DNA of 44,007 nt from an uncultured Lachnospiraceae bacterium (GCA_937885345.1 CAKZZH010000118.1:1-44007), one strand, 5' to 3'. Shown: positions 16,323-26,227, numbered from the stretch's first letter. Numbers and translations are program-made. Notes: generated by a model not told the origin, from the letters alone.

Positions 16323-17690
16323 TCAAACAAAGATACACTCAACATTTCCGAGATAAATCCTATCGTTCGGCTTTATCTCACACACTTCAAAACAAGCAAG
16401 TTCGTGATCGTTTACCTTTGTCCCGTTGGTGGAATTAAGATCCTTGATATAGAAGTGCTCGCCGTCCCTGGAGATTCTTGCATGCATTCTGCTTATGCCC
16501 GGAAGATTGATTATACAATCCGACTTATCCCGTGAACTGCCGACAACGATCACCGAATCATCAAGCTTATATGAGTTACGCCCGATCTTCTCTTCCCATC
16601 TGAGCTCATGTTGTGAGCTGTCCATCGCGCTGAGAAGAACGGTCATTCCTTCCTGAGGGCGCTCTTTTTCAGCGCGGCCCGGAATATCCTTTTCACTTCG
16701 AATCGATTGAGCCCCCGCCTCACACGGCGGGGTCTGTGCTAAGGATTTTTTTGTGCCGCTCTTTTGGTCATCCTGCGCCGGAATTCTCGTAAAATATTTT
16801 TCTTCATCATATTCCACCGCAGTATCGGTCCGAACAATTTTAACGAAGGTTGTCTTGTTTTCTCTAAACCATCTGACACCGAAAAACAAGCCTGCAACGG
16901 CAATAACCGTCATACCTATGCAGGCAGATCGTTCCATACCGAACAGTCTTGCTCCCTTGAAAAAAATCCCCGCAAGGCCAAGTATCACGATCAACACCAA
17001 AAGGCCGCCGATAAAATATGCGGTATATATTTTACCGTGATCGGGAATCTCTTCCTCATTCTCAATAATTTCCGGAATAACATTCTCATTGGTTGTGTGC
17101 CTTGTCACAAGCTCGCCGTATTTCTCGTCGCTTCCGGTCTCCTCCTTCATCTCCGATCCGCTTATAACCTCGAACTCAAACAGCTCTCTGGGGCTTATGA
17201 CATCGTAGCATGACTTCTTATAAATGCCGTAAGCCATGGTAACCGCAGCGGTGTCACTATGATCGACTTTGCGGATGACAAACTCCATAAGCATTCTGAC
17301 CGACTGATCGAAGCTCTCCTCCTTACCGGTAAAATACGCGAATTTCATGCTTCCGTCGCCAGGGTCCATAAATATTTTATCGGGAGAAAGAATGATCTTG
17401 TTCTCATCGAGAAGGTATTCCTCAATGCCGTCAAGCACAGTGTTTATCGACATTATGAAGTTCATGATGTCCTTATGATCCATCTCACGTTTCTCATAAA
17501 AATCCTCCAGATTCTGGTAGGAGGATATTTTATATGCGTACACATAATCGTTGTTTAGCTGCGAAATATAAAGCGGCAGAAAACCGTTTATATGATTCTG
17601 CGAAATCATATTCATCGTCATATCGCATTTCTCTGCCGAATGAATTCTCATATAGCAGCTGTCAAGTTGTCTCTCATAATCAATCTCCAT
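16323..17690 (-). CDS. FHA-domain membrane protein (DUF6382-like N-terminus) of the Tad locus
   Basis: About 455 residues. The N-terminal roughly 180 residues resemble the DUF6382 domain found with FHA in Lachnospiraceae. Two hydrophobic segments (about 220-245 and 255-275) follow, then a linker, then an FHA domain (about 375-455) with GISRMHARIS and NSTNGTKVND. FHA domains bind phosphothreonine. It is the last gene of the Tad operon and faces the kinase across mecA, so it may read the kinase's phosphorylation. That link is inference. The second ATG (17690), 5 bases after AGGAGG, is preferred over 17693. Confidence 0.85.
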   Translation of the reverse strand: MEIDYERQLDSCYMRIHSAEKCDMTMNMISQNHINGFLPLYISQLNNDYVYAYKISSYQNLEDFYEKREMDHKDIMNFIMSINTVLDGIEEYLLDENKIILSPDKIFMDPGDGSMKFAYFTGKEESFDQSVRMLMEFVIRKVDHSDTAAVTMAYGIYKKSCYDVISPRELFEFEVISGSEMKEETGSDEKYGELVTRHTTNENVIPEIIENEEEIPDHGKIYTAYFIGGLLVLIVILGLAGIFFKGARLFGMERSACIGMTVIAVAGLFFGVRWFRENKTTFVKIVRTDTAVEYDEEKYFTRIPAQDDQKSGTKKSLAQTPPCEAGAQSIRSEKDIPGRAEKERPQEGMTVLLSAMDSSQHELRWEEKIGRNSYKLDDSVIVVGSSRDKSDCIINLPGISRMHARISRDGEHFYIKDLNSTNGTKVNDHELACFEVCEIKPNDRIYLGNVECIFV

Positions 17691-18123
17691 CATTGCCTCC
17701 TATAAGCTCTACAATTCTTCCGCCCGCTCTTACGATATTCGCATTATCGTTGCAGCTAAGGACTTCTTCAATATCCGTTTCGGTAAGCTCCACCAATCTT
17801 CCGAGCCTGCCTGCGCCAAAGAATCCCTCCTCTTTGGCGATCACAATTTTTTTCTCGTTTGCAAGCCTCTTCTCATCCTCTCCGATAACCGGGGATGCGA
17901 CGATTGCCTCAACGCTTATTCCCTGCTTTGTATCATCACAGTAAAAAAGCTTCGCCTGACGATACCTCTGACTTGCGAGCACCACACTCACATCCGAAAG
18001 CATCGTGTCATGTAAAATAAAATCCAGATTAATCACGCCCGCCACAAACGCCGTGATCAAAGAGAAGATCACTGCCGCTTCCAACGTCAGCACACCTTTA
18101 AGCCTTCCCTCGCGATCATTCAT
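17680..18123 (-). CDS. TadE-like pseudopilin
   Basis: A 147-residue protein with a short basic leader ending in G-V, then LTLEAAVIFSLITAFVAGV. That is the type IV pilin-like hydrophobic helix with the conserved Glu five residues after the predicted cleavage Gly. The rest is a small extracellular domain without recognised motifs. It overlaps the prepilin peptidase stop by one base and the FHA start by about 10 bases, so the genes are tightly coupled. It is a minor pilin candidate of the Tad machine. Confidence 0.75.
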   Translation of the reverse strand: MNDREGRLKGVLTLEAAVIFSLITAFVAGVINLDFILHDTMLSDVSVVLASQRYRQAKLFYCDDTKQGISVEAIVASPVIGEDEKRLANEKKIVIAKEEGFFGAGRLGRLVELTETDIEEVLSCNDNANIVRAGGRIVELIGGNDGD

Positions 18124-18548
18124 TATAAAATCACCTCCACGATACTTGTAACAAGATACGCTCCCAAAACAAAAGGGATGAACGGCATCTCGGATTTTAT
18201 GTTTTTCCTGCGCATAAGCAAACAGATACCGCCCGTAACCGCAGCAAATATAAGTGAGAAAAGCAAAAGCCTGAGATTATCGTTAAACCCGAGGAACGCT
18301 CCGCTTGCAATAAAGAGCACTCCGTCTCCGTATCCGATTCCCTCCCTGCTTACCTTCGCAAAGAAAATGACGAGAAGTCCGATCGCCATGCCGCTCAGCA
18401 TCGACCAGATCGGCTGGTAAGCTTTGATCACATTCAATGCAATTCCCAGAACCGTAAAAACAGCCAATCTGATAACCGAGACTTTTCTGCTTCTTATATC
18501 CGCAACCGTTTCCAAAGCAAGCATCAAAACCACCGCGCCCTGTACCAT
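18123..18548 (-). CDS. Prepilin peptidase, A24 family (second copy)
   Basis: About 141 residues, polytopic. The two catalytic Asp of the GXGD peptidases are visible: one in ADIRSRKV near residue 17 and one in GYGDG near 70. It cleaves the leader of pilins at the membrane. The ATG at 18548 follows GGAGG by 6 bases; the frame to 18581 lacks a site. It is the second A24 enzyme of the operon, the other being at 26228, and may serve the TadE-like proteins encoded on either side. Confidence 0.85.
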   Translation of the reverse strand: MVQGAVVLMLALETVADIRSRKVSVIRLAVFTVLGIALNVIKAYQPIWSMLSGMAIGLLVIFFAKVSREGIGYGDGVLFIASGAFLGFNDNLRLLLFSLIFAAVTGGICLLMRRKNIKSEMPFIPFVLGAYLVTSIVEVIL

Positions 18549-18653
18549 ATACTTCCTCCGTTTGATCAATCTTTTTGCCACAAAATTCGCTGCACGTACT
18601 TACATGAACCGAGCCGTCCTTGCGCGCTGCGCGTTCTTACGCGTACCTGCGCA

Positions 18654-19568
18654 CTACTGCGTAGCGCTCCTCTCCCTGCACTTTTGGCAAAGCGGATATT
18701 TTACGATTGCCTTGGCCTTAGTCATTGTGAATACCGTTGTTAGAAGCTGTCTGCACGTTACACTGGTGTGATAACGCTCTCCGTATTCGGTATAAAACAC
18801 AAGATTGTCTGCCCCGATATTTTTGCCACAGGTACTGCATTCATAGTATTTTCCGCCGCTTGCATTTCTTATGGTTTCAATCCGCGAAAGCGGACAGTAT
18901 GAAATATCCGAATGAAGATGGGGACAATCAAGATAAAGATGATAAACGGTTCCGGTCTTTGCAACATAAACCATTTCCTCATCCCAATTATTCTCGGTTT
19001 CCTCATCACCGCCCCATGTATGACAGCGCACGCGTGAGACCAGCGTGATCCTTCCGATTCCGAGCAGATCATACGGAACCCTTATCTGATACTGAATTGC
19101 AACATCCAGTATATCCGCTTCCTGATCCACGAGAAGATTCAGATAAAGTCCCTTGCTTCCGTTAACGATAAATGAATTATCAAGATAATCCTTTCCCAGC
19201 TCCGAGATAACACCCGCAAGTATCGCACTCTCTTCAAGCACACTTTCCACAGTGTTATCGATATCCGTCGCACCGACATAATAGGCATATCCGGAAACAT
19301 TCATCGCATGATCATAAAGTGCTTTTTGAACTTTAACCTGTGTGGATATAACAATTACAAAAACCAAAACCGCCATAACCGCCGCTATAAAAAGCGGCAT
19401 GACAAGCGCTGCCTCAAGTGTCAGGGAAGCAGCAAAGGGAACCCTTTTTTCACGTGAAGAAGTTACATTTATATTAAAGACCCGGGGAAAATTTGACCTT
19501 GTTTTAAATGCAATATATATACCGTTTCCACTTAAATTTTTTAAAAAAGATTTATGAAAAAAGGGCAT
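18654..19568 (-). CDS. TadE-like pseudopilin with duplicated His-Cys metal-site module
   Basis: A 304-residue protein. The leader is unusually long (about 48 residues); SLTLEAALVMPLFIAAVMAV then forms the pilin-like helix. The C-terminal 100 residues hold two copies of Y-H-x4-C-x2-L followed by C-x2-C. The first has His210, Cys215, Cys244 and Cys247; the second has His267, Cys272, Cys294 and Cys297. This looks like two small zinc-binding modules outside the cell. AGGAGG precedes the ATG by 9 bases. It is a minor pilin or adhesin tip of the Tad fibre. Confidence 0.78.
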   Translation of the reverse strand: MPFFHKSFLKNLSGNGIYIAFKTRSNFPRVFNINVTSSREKRVPFAASLTLEAALVMPLFIAAVMAVLVFVIVISTQVKVQKALYDHAMNVSGYAYYVGATDIDNTVESVLEESAILAGVISELGKDYLDNSFIVNGSKGLYLNLLVDQEADILDVAIQYQIRVPYDLLGIGRITLVSRVRCHTWGGDEETENNWDEEMVYVAKTGTVYHLYLDCPHLHSDISYCPLSRIETIRNASGGKYYECSTCGKNIGADNLVFYTEYGERYHTSVTCRQLLTTVFTMTKAKAIVKYPLCQKCRERSATQ

Positions 19569-19627
19569 CCTTCACCGCCTCCTAAATGCCTTACCTTGCG
19601 GCGTGTTTAATCAAATGCACAGGCAGA

Positions 19628-21775
19628 TCAATATGTGTAAGATGCATACTCCGTTTTGCGATTTAGGAGTACTCCCTGTGCGTAAAGCGGCTGACCGAGA
19701 CAGTACATGGCCGTCACATCTACACCGTACACATAATCTTTAAGTCTGAATTTATCATCGCCGGATGCGATCATAAAAAGTTCCACAAGGTCCATCGTAT
19801 AAACCGAACGCTTGCCGTCATTTTCAAAATAAAGAAGAAATCGCAGAAATTTCTCATAAGAAAGATCCGTACTTCTGCCGGTTCCTTCACCCGCTTCCAA
19901 ATTGCCCGCAATAAGATTCTCAAGAGAAAGCTTCCAGGTATCTTCGGTTTTACCCCATCCGATAGTGTTACCTGCAAGCAGTGTCTTAACATCGCAGATC
20001 GCCTCCGCATACGACCAGAGATACATCAGAGTAAACTGCACGAGCCTGATAACCGGCTCCATTCCGCTTGCCCCTGCAATCGTAGTCGCAAGACCATAGC
20101 AGGATTCTCTTTTGGCGCTGTCGGTGAAGAGATAAACAAGATTGATCCCGCTCCTTATCGTTGCCATCCGAAGAACGGTTGACAGAAGATTGTCCGCATC
20201 GCTTTCCTTGCCGCAGAGTATGTACTCCGCCTCATAATCAAGCGCCGGCCCTCCTTCCTCACTCAGAAAATTACCGAAATTATCCATAACATATTCGATA
20301 TAAATTATCCTTTTTGCCTGCGTTGTAAGAAAATCCGCGCTCCTTTGAAGCTCGGAAACATTGCTCGTATCAACTACGGTTGAAGCCAGATCGTTTACTT
20401 CAATCTTCTTCCCCGATATCGCCGTCCCGCTTGGAACAACGAGTCCGAGAAGTCCCTTCTCAAGAAGATTCTTAATCCCATCAAGAATACTTTCATCGGA
20501 GGAATCCTTCATCAGTGTCGTGTAATCAACCTGCGTACCCGCAAGCGTATATCCCGATAAAATACTTACCGCCGCGTCTATCTGTGCAAATGTTTCCTCT
20601 GTTTTGCCGTCGCCATCTTCGTCATTCTTCATCTCAACACTCTTTATACTTTCGCGAAACGCCTCAAGAACAGCAATGTTCGACCTCATAACCGCTTCAA
20701 TAAGAATGGGATCGCAGATATCCTGCGCAATGATACGGTCAACTTCTTTAAGTTCCTCCACATCCGATGTCAGCGCGTTTTCCACTTCATCGCTGAGAAC
20801 ATCTGATTTGGAATTAAGGAGATCATCCAGTTCAAAGACATTCTCCTTAAAATCCGTAATTCCGGAATTAACCTTCTCTGCGTAATCGAGTACTTTTTGG
20901 GAGGCCCATATCGCATCACCGGCCATGCTCGCAAGCTTGTTTTTCAGTATATTGAAATTGAGTTTCCTGTCATCCTCGCATGACTCTTTAAGCTCCGAAA
21001 CGATCCCGGAAACCGTTTTGTCCACTTCACCTTCGACCTTTTCAAAGACTTTGCGATTGGATATGGAAAGCTCATTCATACTGATCCTGTCAATGCAAAA
21101 TTCTTTAACAAATCGGCCCACCATTTTAAGATCATCAAGATCAACACCCTTCCTGCCGATATTTACGCCTTCAAGATACTTAACGAGACTTCTTGCATTC
21201 TTCTCTATTTCAACCATCTTCTCAGTGGTTTCAATTATTTTATCGTTGATCTCGCTTACCGCTTCACCTTCTTCGGAATCGTCTTCCATCCCAAGATAAT
21301 CCGCGGCAAGATTGATCACCTTCGCATATTTCTCGTACTCGACAACTGTATTTTCCCAGACAAGTCCCGAGCCGTCGGTCGCCCTGATAACATTACTGAG
21401 CGTAACTCCCTCGGCATTGATCCCGTACAGATCGGTCGTATCCCAACTTATCAGATCGTCCGTCGGATCGATCGTATAATTCATATAATCGGAAATCAGT
21501 CCGCAGATAGCATCCTCGCTAAACTCACTTTTTCCGCATTTCCCATCAAAAAGCAGTACCCCAAACTGAGAAAAAAGTTCCGAATCATATGCTGAGAAAA
21601 CAGAATCCAGCGCGCTGTTAAGACCGCAGCTTACCATCACCTTTGCGCCGGCAATCCTTGCAGATTTAATGGTTGCCGTAATCACCGACACAACCATCAG
21701 AAAGATCATTGCCGCAAACAAAGACACACTTCCCGCCAATTTCTTTTCCCTAAACATCTTTAAAAAGAACTTCAT
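19628..21775 (-). CDS. Large Tad-associated pseudopilin-like protein (DUF5702-like)
   Basis: About 715 residues. A basic start is followed by a single hydrophobic segment (LAGSVSLFAAMIFLMVVSVI, about 13-35), then a long extracellular domain rich in acidic helices. Heptad-like regions around 150-400 suggest coiled coil. It resembles the DUF5702 proteins found next to TadE-like genes in Firmicutes. The ATG at 21775 is 6 bases after GGAGG; the frame to 21856 has no better site. It is a likely structural or assembly component of the pilus. Confidence 0.72.
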   Translation of the reverse strand: MKFFLKMFREKKLAGSVSLFAAMIFLMVVSVITATIKSARIAGAKVMVSCGLNSALDSVFSAYDSELFSQFGVLLFDGKCGKSEFSEDAICGLISDYMNYTIDPTDDLISWDTTDLYGINAEGVTLSNVIRATDGSGLVWENTVVEYEKYAKVINLAADYLGMEDDSEEGEAVSEINDKIIETTEKMVEIEKNARSLVKYLEGVNIGRKGVDLDDLKMVGRFVKEFCIDRISMNELSISNRKVFEKVEGEVDKTVSGIVSELKESCEDDRKLNFNILKNKLASMAGDAIWASQKVLDYAEKVNSGITDFKENVFELDDLLNSKSDVLSDEVENALTSDVEELKEVDRIIAQDICDPILIEAVMRSNIAVLEAFRESIKSVEMKNDEDGDGKTEETFAQIDAAVSILSGYTLAGTQVDYTTLMKDSSDESILDGIKNLLEKGLLGLVVPSGTAISGKKIEVNDLASTVVDTSNVSELQRSADFLTTQAKRIIYIEYVMDNFGNFLSEEGGPALDYEAEYILCGKESDADNLLSTVLRMATIRSGINLVYLFTDSAKRESCYGLATTIAGASGMEPVIRLVQFTLMYLWSYAEAICDVKTLLAGNTIGWGKTEDTWKLSLENLIAGNLEAGEGTGRSTDLSYEKFLRFLLYFENDGKRSVYTMDLVELFMIASGDDKFRLKDYVYGVDVTAMYCLGQPLYAQGVLLNRKTEYASYTY

Positions 21776-21806
21776 ATTCATCCTCCATTTGGGGTCTCCT
21801 CCGGGA

Positions 21807-21995
21807 TTATATCGCGGACGCATTTGATTTGATGGTATCAAAAATAGATGTAACAACTTTCGTGATCTGAGTCTTAAAAATAAGAACCAGTGAGATCAGA
21901 ACAACGATTATCAGAATTATCTCAACGGTTCCGAGACCGTCTTCGTCCTTGATAAAGCGGCTAACGCCGTTTCGTATGTGATTGATCAATTGCAT
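21807..21995 (-). CDS. flp: Flp/Fap-type major pilin
   Basis: A 62-residue prepilin. The leader ends DEDG, then LGTVEIILIIVVLISLVLIF has Glu at position 5 of the mature chain, as in Flp pilins. The remaining tail is short (TSIFDTIKSNASAI). AAGGAGG lies 5 bases before the ATG. It is encoded between TadC and the large pseudopilin and is probably the main fibre subunit. Confidence 0.88.
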   Translation of the reverse strand: MQLINHIRNGVSRFIKDEDGLGTVEIILIIVVLISLVLIFKTQITKVVTSIFDTIKSNASAI

Positions 21996-22017
21996 ATTTT
22001 CCTCCTTTCCGCCTGTG

Positions 22018-23268
22018 TTAAAAGGACATAAAGGCCGGGACCATGATTACGACCATCACGATCATGAGCTGGATGATCATGGGAATAAGCAGCCTTATGC
22101 CGGCTTCTTCGCCTGTCTTTTTTGCAAGCATTTTACGTTCTTGAAAGGCCTCGGTCACCTCACTTCTGAGAATGAGTGTAAAATCCTTGGCACCCTTCCT
22201 GATGTTTTGTGACAAAATATTTCCAAGCTTTATGTAGCTGTGGATACGACAGGATCTGCCGAACATCGCATAAGCCTCGGGCTCGTAAGTGCCTGTGGAT
22301 ATGCGGTTTGCCGTTGTTGCAATTTCTTCATAGGCATATCTCTTAAGCTTGGGATTGTTTTCTTTTTTCTTCGCATAATCATAAGCAATCTTGTTAAACG
22401 CAGCAGCCTCGCTCATGCCTGCATTAATAAGCAGCGTGAGTTTGGAAACCACATCCGCATAATCCTGCTTTAATTGTTTTTCTCTTTTTTCTTCTTCATT
22501 GCGCGGCACAATATACTTTTTGTAGTAGAAATACACTCCGGCAAATATGATTATCAGAAAGATAATTCCCGTCTTGCTTTCCGTCGGGATAACATATGTT
22601 ATCTCCTTGTCCCGCACCTTCTCCGGTAAAATCAGTTCGCTTCCCAACTGTTCATCGGCGCGCGAAATCGCCTCTCTTACATCCCTCTCAAACAGCTCCT
22701 CCTGCGTATAATCCGGAGGAAATACTGTAAGAAGGATTTCATAATATCTGACTTCTTCCTTGTATTTCATCTCAACAAACACTGTGTGTGTTTCGCCGGC
22801 CTTTTCCACATTATCCACAGATAATCCACCGTAACTGTCAATAACTGAATAGTTATCAGTGCTGTAAGTCATGCTTACGGCAAGGTCATCAAACCTGTCC
22901 ACAAAATTCAGATCGCGGCTTATCCTGTCAAAGCTTTCGTTATCTCCCATGATTACCTCAAGGAGTCTCTGATATGCGTTTTCAAAGAGTTTCTCTGTTT
23001 CTTCCGGCGTGAGCTGCTTGGGGCTTACCGTTACTTCAACAGGCTTACTGACTCCGTCCGCTTCCATATCAAGATACCAGACTGATTCATTTTCATTGAA
23101 TTCCGGGCGTTCAAGCGATGTCACATAATCGTTCGATTCCGAACTGTTTATCAGAACGATGAAAAGCACCGAAGCTGTAACTGCCGCAGCTATGATGAAT
23201 TTCCGCGGAATCCTTTTCGTTGACCTTGAAGAAATAAGAGTTTTAATTTTATCGATCGGATCGTTCAC
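22018..23268 (-). CDS. TadC-like inner membrane platform protein with extracytoplasmic insert
   Basis: A 416-residue protein. One membrane helix (about 25-42) is followed by about 190 residues predicted outside the membrane, a second helix (about 233-250), a cytoplasmic region (ISTGTYEPEAYAMFGRSCRI and RKGAKDFTLILRSE) and a final hydrophobic tail (about 395-413). The cytoplasmic part fits the GspF/TadC fold. The large N-terminal extracytoplasmic part is unusual for TadC. The start is GTG at 23268, 6 bases after GAGGT. It lies downstream of tadB. Confidence 0.8.
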   Translation of the reverse strand: MNDPIDKIKTLISSRSTKRIPRKFIIAAAVTASVLFIVLINSSESNDYVTSLERPEFNENESVWYLDMEADGVSKPVEVTVSPKQLTPEETEKLFENAYQRLLEVIMGDNESFDRISRDLNFVDRFDDLAVSMTYSTDNYSVIDSYGGLSVDNVEKAGETHTVFVEMKYKEEVRYYEILLTVFPPDYTQEELFERDVREAISRADEQLGSELILPEKVRDKEITYVIPTESKTGIIFLIIIFAGVYFYYKKYIVPRNEEEKREKQLKQDYADVVSKLTLLINAGMSEAAAFNKIAYDYAKKKENNPKLKRYAYEEIATTANRISTGTYEPEAYAMFGRSCRIHSYIKLGNILSQNIRKGAKDFTLILRSEVTEAFQERKMLAKKTGEEAGIRLLIPMIIQLMIVMVVIMVPAFMSF

Positions 23269-23331
23269 ATTCTCACCTCATCTCGTTCCCCTTCTATGTC
23301 GCGGGTCCTTGACGCGATCGTTACTTTGCCA

Positions 23332-24099
23332 TCAGACTTTAATATCGGTTATTTTATGAGCGATGAATGTCGCTGTAAAATACACAACCACGCAGGCAGT
23401 CATCACCGCAATGCCGAGCGCATTCGAATACATCTTTGAGATCAGGTCTCCCTGTGTAAAACGCATATAGAGGATGATCCCGAGTGGTACAAGATTCATA
23501 ATGTTCGATTCCAAACGTTTTGCCGAAATCATTGTATCGATCTCTCTTTTAACGTCTATCTTTTCACATATGGTAGAGGTGCACGAACCGATCGTCTCGA
23601 TAAGATTACCGCCGGACTTCTTGGTATATATCAGTATTTCCGAGAAGGCTGTTATATCTTCAATATCACAGTCCTTTGCAAAATCCGCAAAAGCGTCCTC
23701 GATATTGGTGTTAAAATCCAGCTTTCTTACAATGGTTGCAAAGCCCTGATAAATATATGACTTTTCTCCGTACATAAGATGAATCTCGCCGAGCGCTTCC
23801 CTGAAAGCATTCTCAATTGAATACCCGGCGGACAAAAGCGCGACGACTGACTGCATCGCATCTTTAAAGGATTTGGATATTTCTGATTTACGTTTTTCTC
23901 CGATCTGCTTCTTTCGAATTTTTACGTGAATTAATATGTAAGGAAAAAACACAAACCCTGCAAATACGTTATTGTAAAAAAGGAATCCTATGACCATCAG
24001 AATACCAATTGCTTCAAAAACCGGCATTACGGAGTTTTTCTTTGTGAATAAGTCTTTCAGAGCTTCCTTTAAGCGCTCCGACAATCCTGCCTTTTTCAT
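23332..24099 (-). CDS. tadB: TadB-like inner membrane platform protein
   Basis: About 255 residues. Hydrophobic helices are near the N-terminus (about 27-58) and C-terminus, around a GspF-like helical domain containing LLSAGYSIENAFREAL and KKSGGNLIETIGSC, typical of TadB/TadC. GAGGAG lies 7 bases before the ATG at 24099. The gene overlaps the end of tadA by 86 bases, so translation is coupled. Confidence 0.87.
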   Translation of the reverse strand: MKKAGLSERLKEALKDLFTKKNSVMPVFEAIGILMVIGFLFYNNVFAGFVFFPYILIHVKIRKKQIGEKRKSEISKSFKDAMQSVVALLSAGYSIENAFREALGEIHLMYGEKSYIYQGFATIVRKLDFNTNIEDAFADFAKDCDIEDITAFSEILIYTKKSGGNLIETIGSCTSTICEKIDVKREIDTMISAKRLESNIMNLVPLGIILYMRFTQGDLISKMYSNALGIAVMTACVVVYFTATFIAHKITDIKV

Positions 24100-25246
24100 C
24101 TGCTCTCTCCTCTTTGAATTCATACAGAGGATTGAGAATTATTTCTCCATCCTTTATGCCTGCAACTTCACTTATTGAAAGTACTTTCCTGCTTCTGTCC
24201 CTAAGTCTTCCGAGATGCACAATAATATCAATGGCTGAGGCTATCTGAGATCGTATTGCGCTGACCGGCAGATCCGCCGCTTCAAGCACCATTGTCTCAA
24301 GTCTCATAAGCATCTCTTTCGGTCCGTTGGCGTGTCCGGTTGACAAGGAGCCGTCGTGTCCCGTATTCATAGCCTGAAGCATATCAAGCGCTTCCATTCC
24401 TCTGCACTCGCCAACCACAATTCGATCAGGCCGCATTCTTAGTGCAGAGCGGATCAGATCGTGAATGGATACGGCATTCTTTCCTTCCACATTGGCGTTC
24501 CTTGCTTCGAGTCTTACAAGGTTTTCGATTTTATTGAGTCTTAGCTCGGCGGAATCTTCTATCGTTATTACTCTTTCATCAAGCGGAATATAATTACTCA
24601 TTGCATTTAGAAAGGTTGTTTTACCGGAGCCGGTTCCGCCGCTTATGAATATGTTGTACTTTGCACATACCAGACTTTCAAGAAAAGTCGCCGCTTCGTT
24701 CGATATCGAACCGATTTCTATCATTTTATCGATAGAGAGCGGCACCTCATAGAATTTACGGATTGTAATTATCGGCCCGTCAATGGCAACGGGATTCATT
24801 ACGATATTTACTCTGGAACCGTTATCAAGACGCGTATCTACAATGGGTACGGTTTCATTGATTATTTTATTTGACCTGGCTGCAATCCTTTGGACAACGT
24901 CGAGAAGTGCCTCCCGGCTCTCGAACTCGCCGTCCCATTTAAGAAGGCGGCCGGCCTTTTCAATAAAAATATTTCTGTAACCGTTCACCATGATCTCGGT
25001 TATATCGTCATCATCAATCAGCTCCTGAAGAATATCAAGCTTCTTAATATCATTAAAAATTCTACGACGTATCCCCAGCTTCCTGTCCACACTGAGATGA
25101 GTGAACTGCGGACGATCGATAACCTCGTCTATCAACTGAGCCACCATTTCCTCATCATAGTTTTTCATTGGATCAAGTCCGCCGGACACCATCGCGCGCA
25201 CCTGCAGGTATTCAGCCTGTCCTACGCGCATGTTCTCACTTTCCAT
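24014..25246 (-). CDS. tadA: TadA/CpaF-type secretion ATPase
   Basis: About 410 residues. An N-terminal helical domain is followed by the GspE/CpaF core: Walker A GGTGSGKT (about 203-210), Asp-box ITIEDSAEL, and STGHANGPKEMLMRLETM. It is a hexameric ATPase powering pilus assembly at the membrane. AAGGAGGG precedes the ATG at 25246; the in-frame TTG one codon earlier is less likely. The start overlaps the tadZ end by 11 bases. Confidence 0.95.
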   Translation of the reverse strand: MESENMRVGQAEYLQVRAMVSGGLDPMKNYDEEMVAQLIDEVIDRPQFTHLSVDRKLGIRRRIFNDIKKLDILQELIDDDDITEIMVNGYRNIFIEKAGRLLKWDGEFESREALLDVVQRIAARSNKIINETVPIVDTRLDNGSRVNIVMNPVAIDGPIITIRKFYEVPLSIDKMIEIGSISNEAATFLESLVCAKYNIFISGGTGSGKTTFLNAMSNYIPLDERVITIEDSAELRLNKIENLVRLEARNANVEGKNAVSIHDLIRSALRMRPDRIVVGECRGMEALDMLQAMNTGHDGSLSTGHANGPKEMLMRLETMVLEAADLPVSAIRSQIASAIDIIVHLGRLRDRSRKVLSISEVAGIKDGEIILNPLYEFKEERADEKGRIVGALKGSSERLIHKEKLRNAGF

Positions 25247-26225
25247 CAAGCACCCTCCTTACCACATCTTTAAGAAATGACGAGCCAAAAATCTCCGGCC
25301 CAATACTCCTTCCGATAAGTGATGCATCTTCTTCGATTATCGGACATTCAATCTGCGGGATCAGATTATCTCTTCCGCTGTTTTCAAGAAAATGAATGAA
25401 TGCCTCATACTTCCCTTCGTTATAAAATCTTCTCTTCCTCGGTGCGTAAATATGGGTGGATATTCCCAGAAGCTCCCATGGCTTCATAATGCAGTATCCT
25501 GCATCGATAACAACTTCTTCATATCCTCCCGCTCTTGCGATACACATAAGAAACTCGCGCAGTTCTTCAGGTTCCATACAAAGCACATCTTCCGGCGAAT
25601 CCACCGGCATCAGATAATCAAAGCCTTCAATCGTCGATGTGCAAGATACAATTTTACCCCCGAGTTCTTCCTTATTTCTGCAGGTTTTGTAAATATACAT
25701 CGCTCTTGATAATCCGGCTTTATCGTTTCTTTCCATTATGCTTGACATATCGGAGAATTCCTCAAGCCCTACCCAAAGTGTCTTATTACGTTTTGCAAGT
25801 GCAGCACAAAGCACCAGCGAAAAACTTGTTTTATAACAGTTCGATACCGAACTGTATATTGTTCTGATATTATATCCGGAATCAAAATTCACTGCACTTT
25901 TATCAACACCTATGCATCCGAGAAATGATTTGGCAATCCTGTCGGCTGCCTGATATTTACAGATACAGTTCTCTTCCCCTGTCTCATTATTTGTTAGGAT
26001 GACTGTTCTATCTGCTTTAATATCAGCCAAAGCAGTATTACCCATCATTTGCTCATCAACAAGCAAAGCCTTGATATTAACACTGTGAGCCTTGTCTTCC
26101 AGCGCTTCGGCAACTGTGAACGCGTACATTTTATATGGCAGGATATGCCTTTCGTTACAATATGCCGAAAACTTCGCCGCATATCTTTCATCAGAGGAGA
26201 GAATGCAGCAAATGCTTTCCTTCAT
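25236..26225 (-). CDS. TadZ/CpaE-like protein
   Basis: About 329 residues. The N-terminal 100 residues look like a receiver-type fold. A MinD/ParA-like domain follows, with a degenerate P-loop (SNCYKTSFS) that keeps Lys-Thr but has lost the glycines. VVIDAGYC near 240 is the Walker B-like strand. TadZ/CpaE proteins localise the pilus machine. AGGAGG lies 9 bases before the ATG at 26225, which is just after the stop of the first gene in the operon. Confidence 0.8.
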   Translation of the reverse strand: MKESICCILSSDERYAAKFSAYCNERHILPYKMYAFTVAEALEDKAHSVNIKALLVDEQMMGNTALADIKADRTVILTNNETGEENCICKYQAADRIAKSFLGCIGVDKSAVNFDSGYNIRTIYSSVSNCYKTSFSLVLCAALAKRNKTLWVGLEEFSDMSSIMERNDKAGLSRAMYIYKTCRNKEELGGKIVSCTSTIEGFDYLMPVDSPEDVLCMEPEELREFLMCIARAGGYEEVVIDAGYCIMKPWELLGISTHIYAPRKRRFYNEGKYEAFIHFLENSGRDNLIPQIECPIIEEDASLIGRSIGPEIFGSSFLKDVVRRVLDGK

Positions 26226-26227
26226 AA

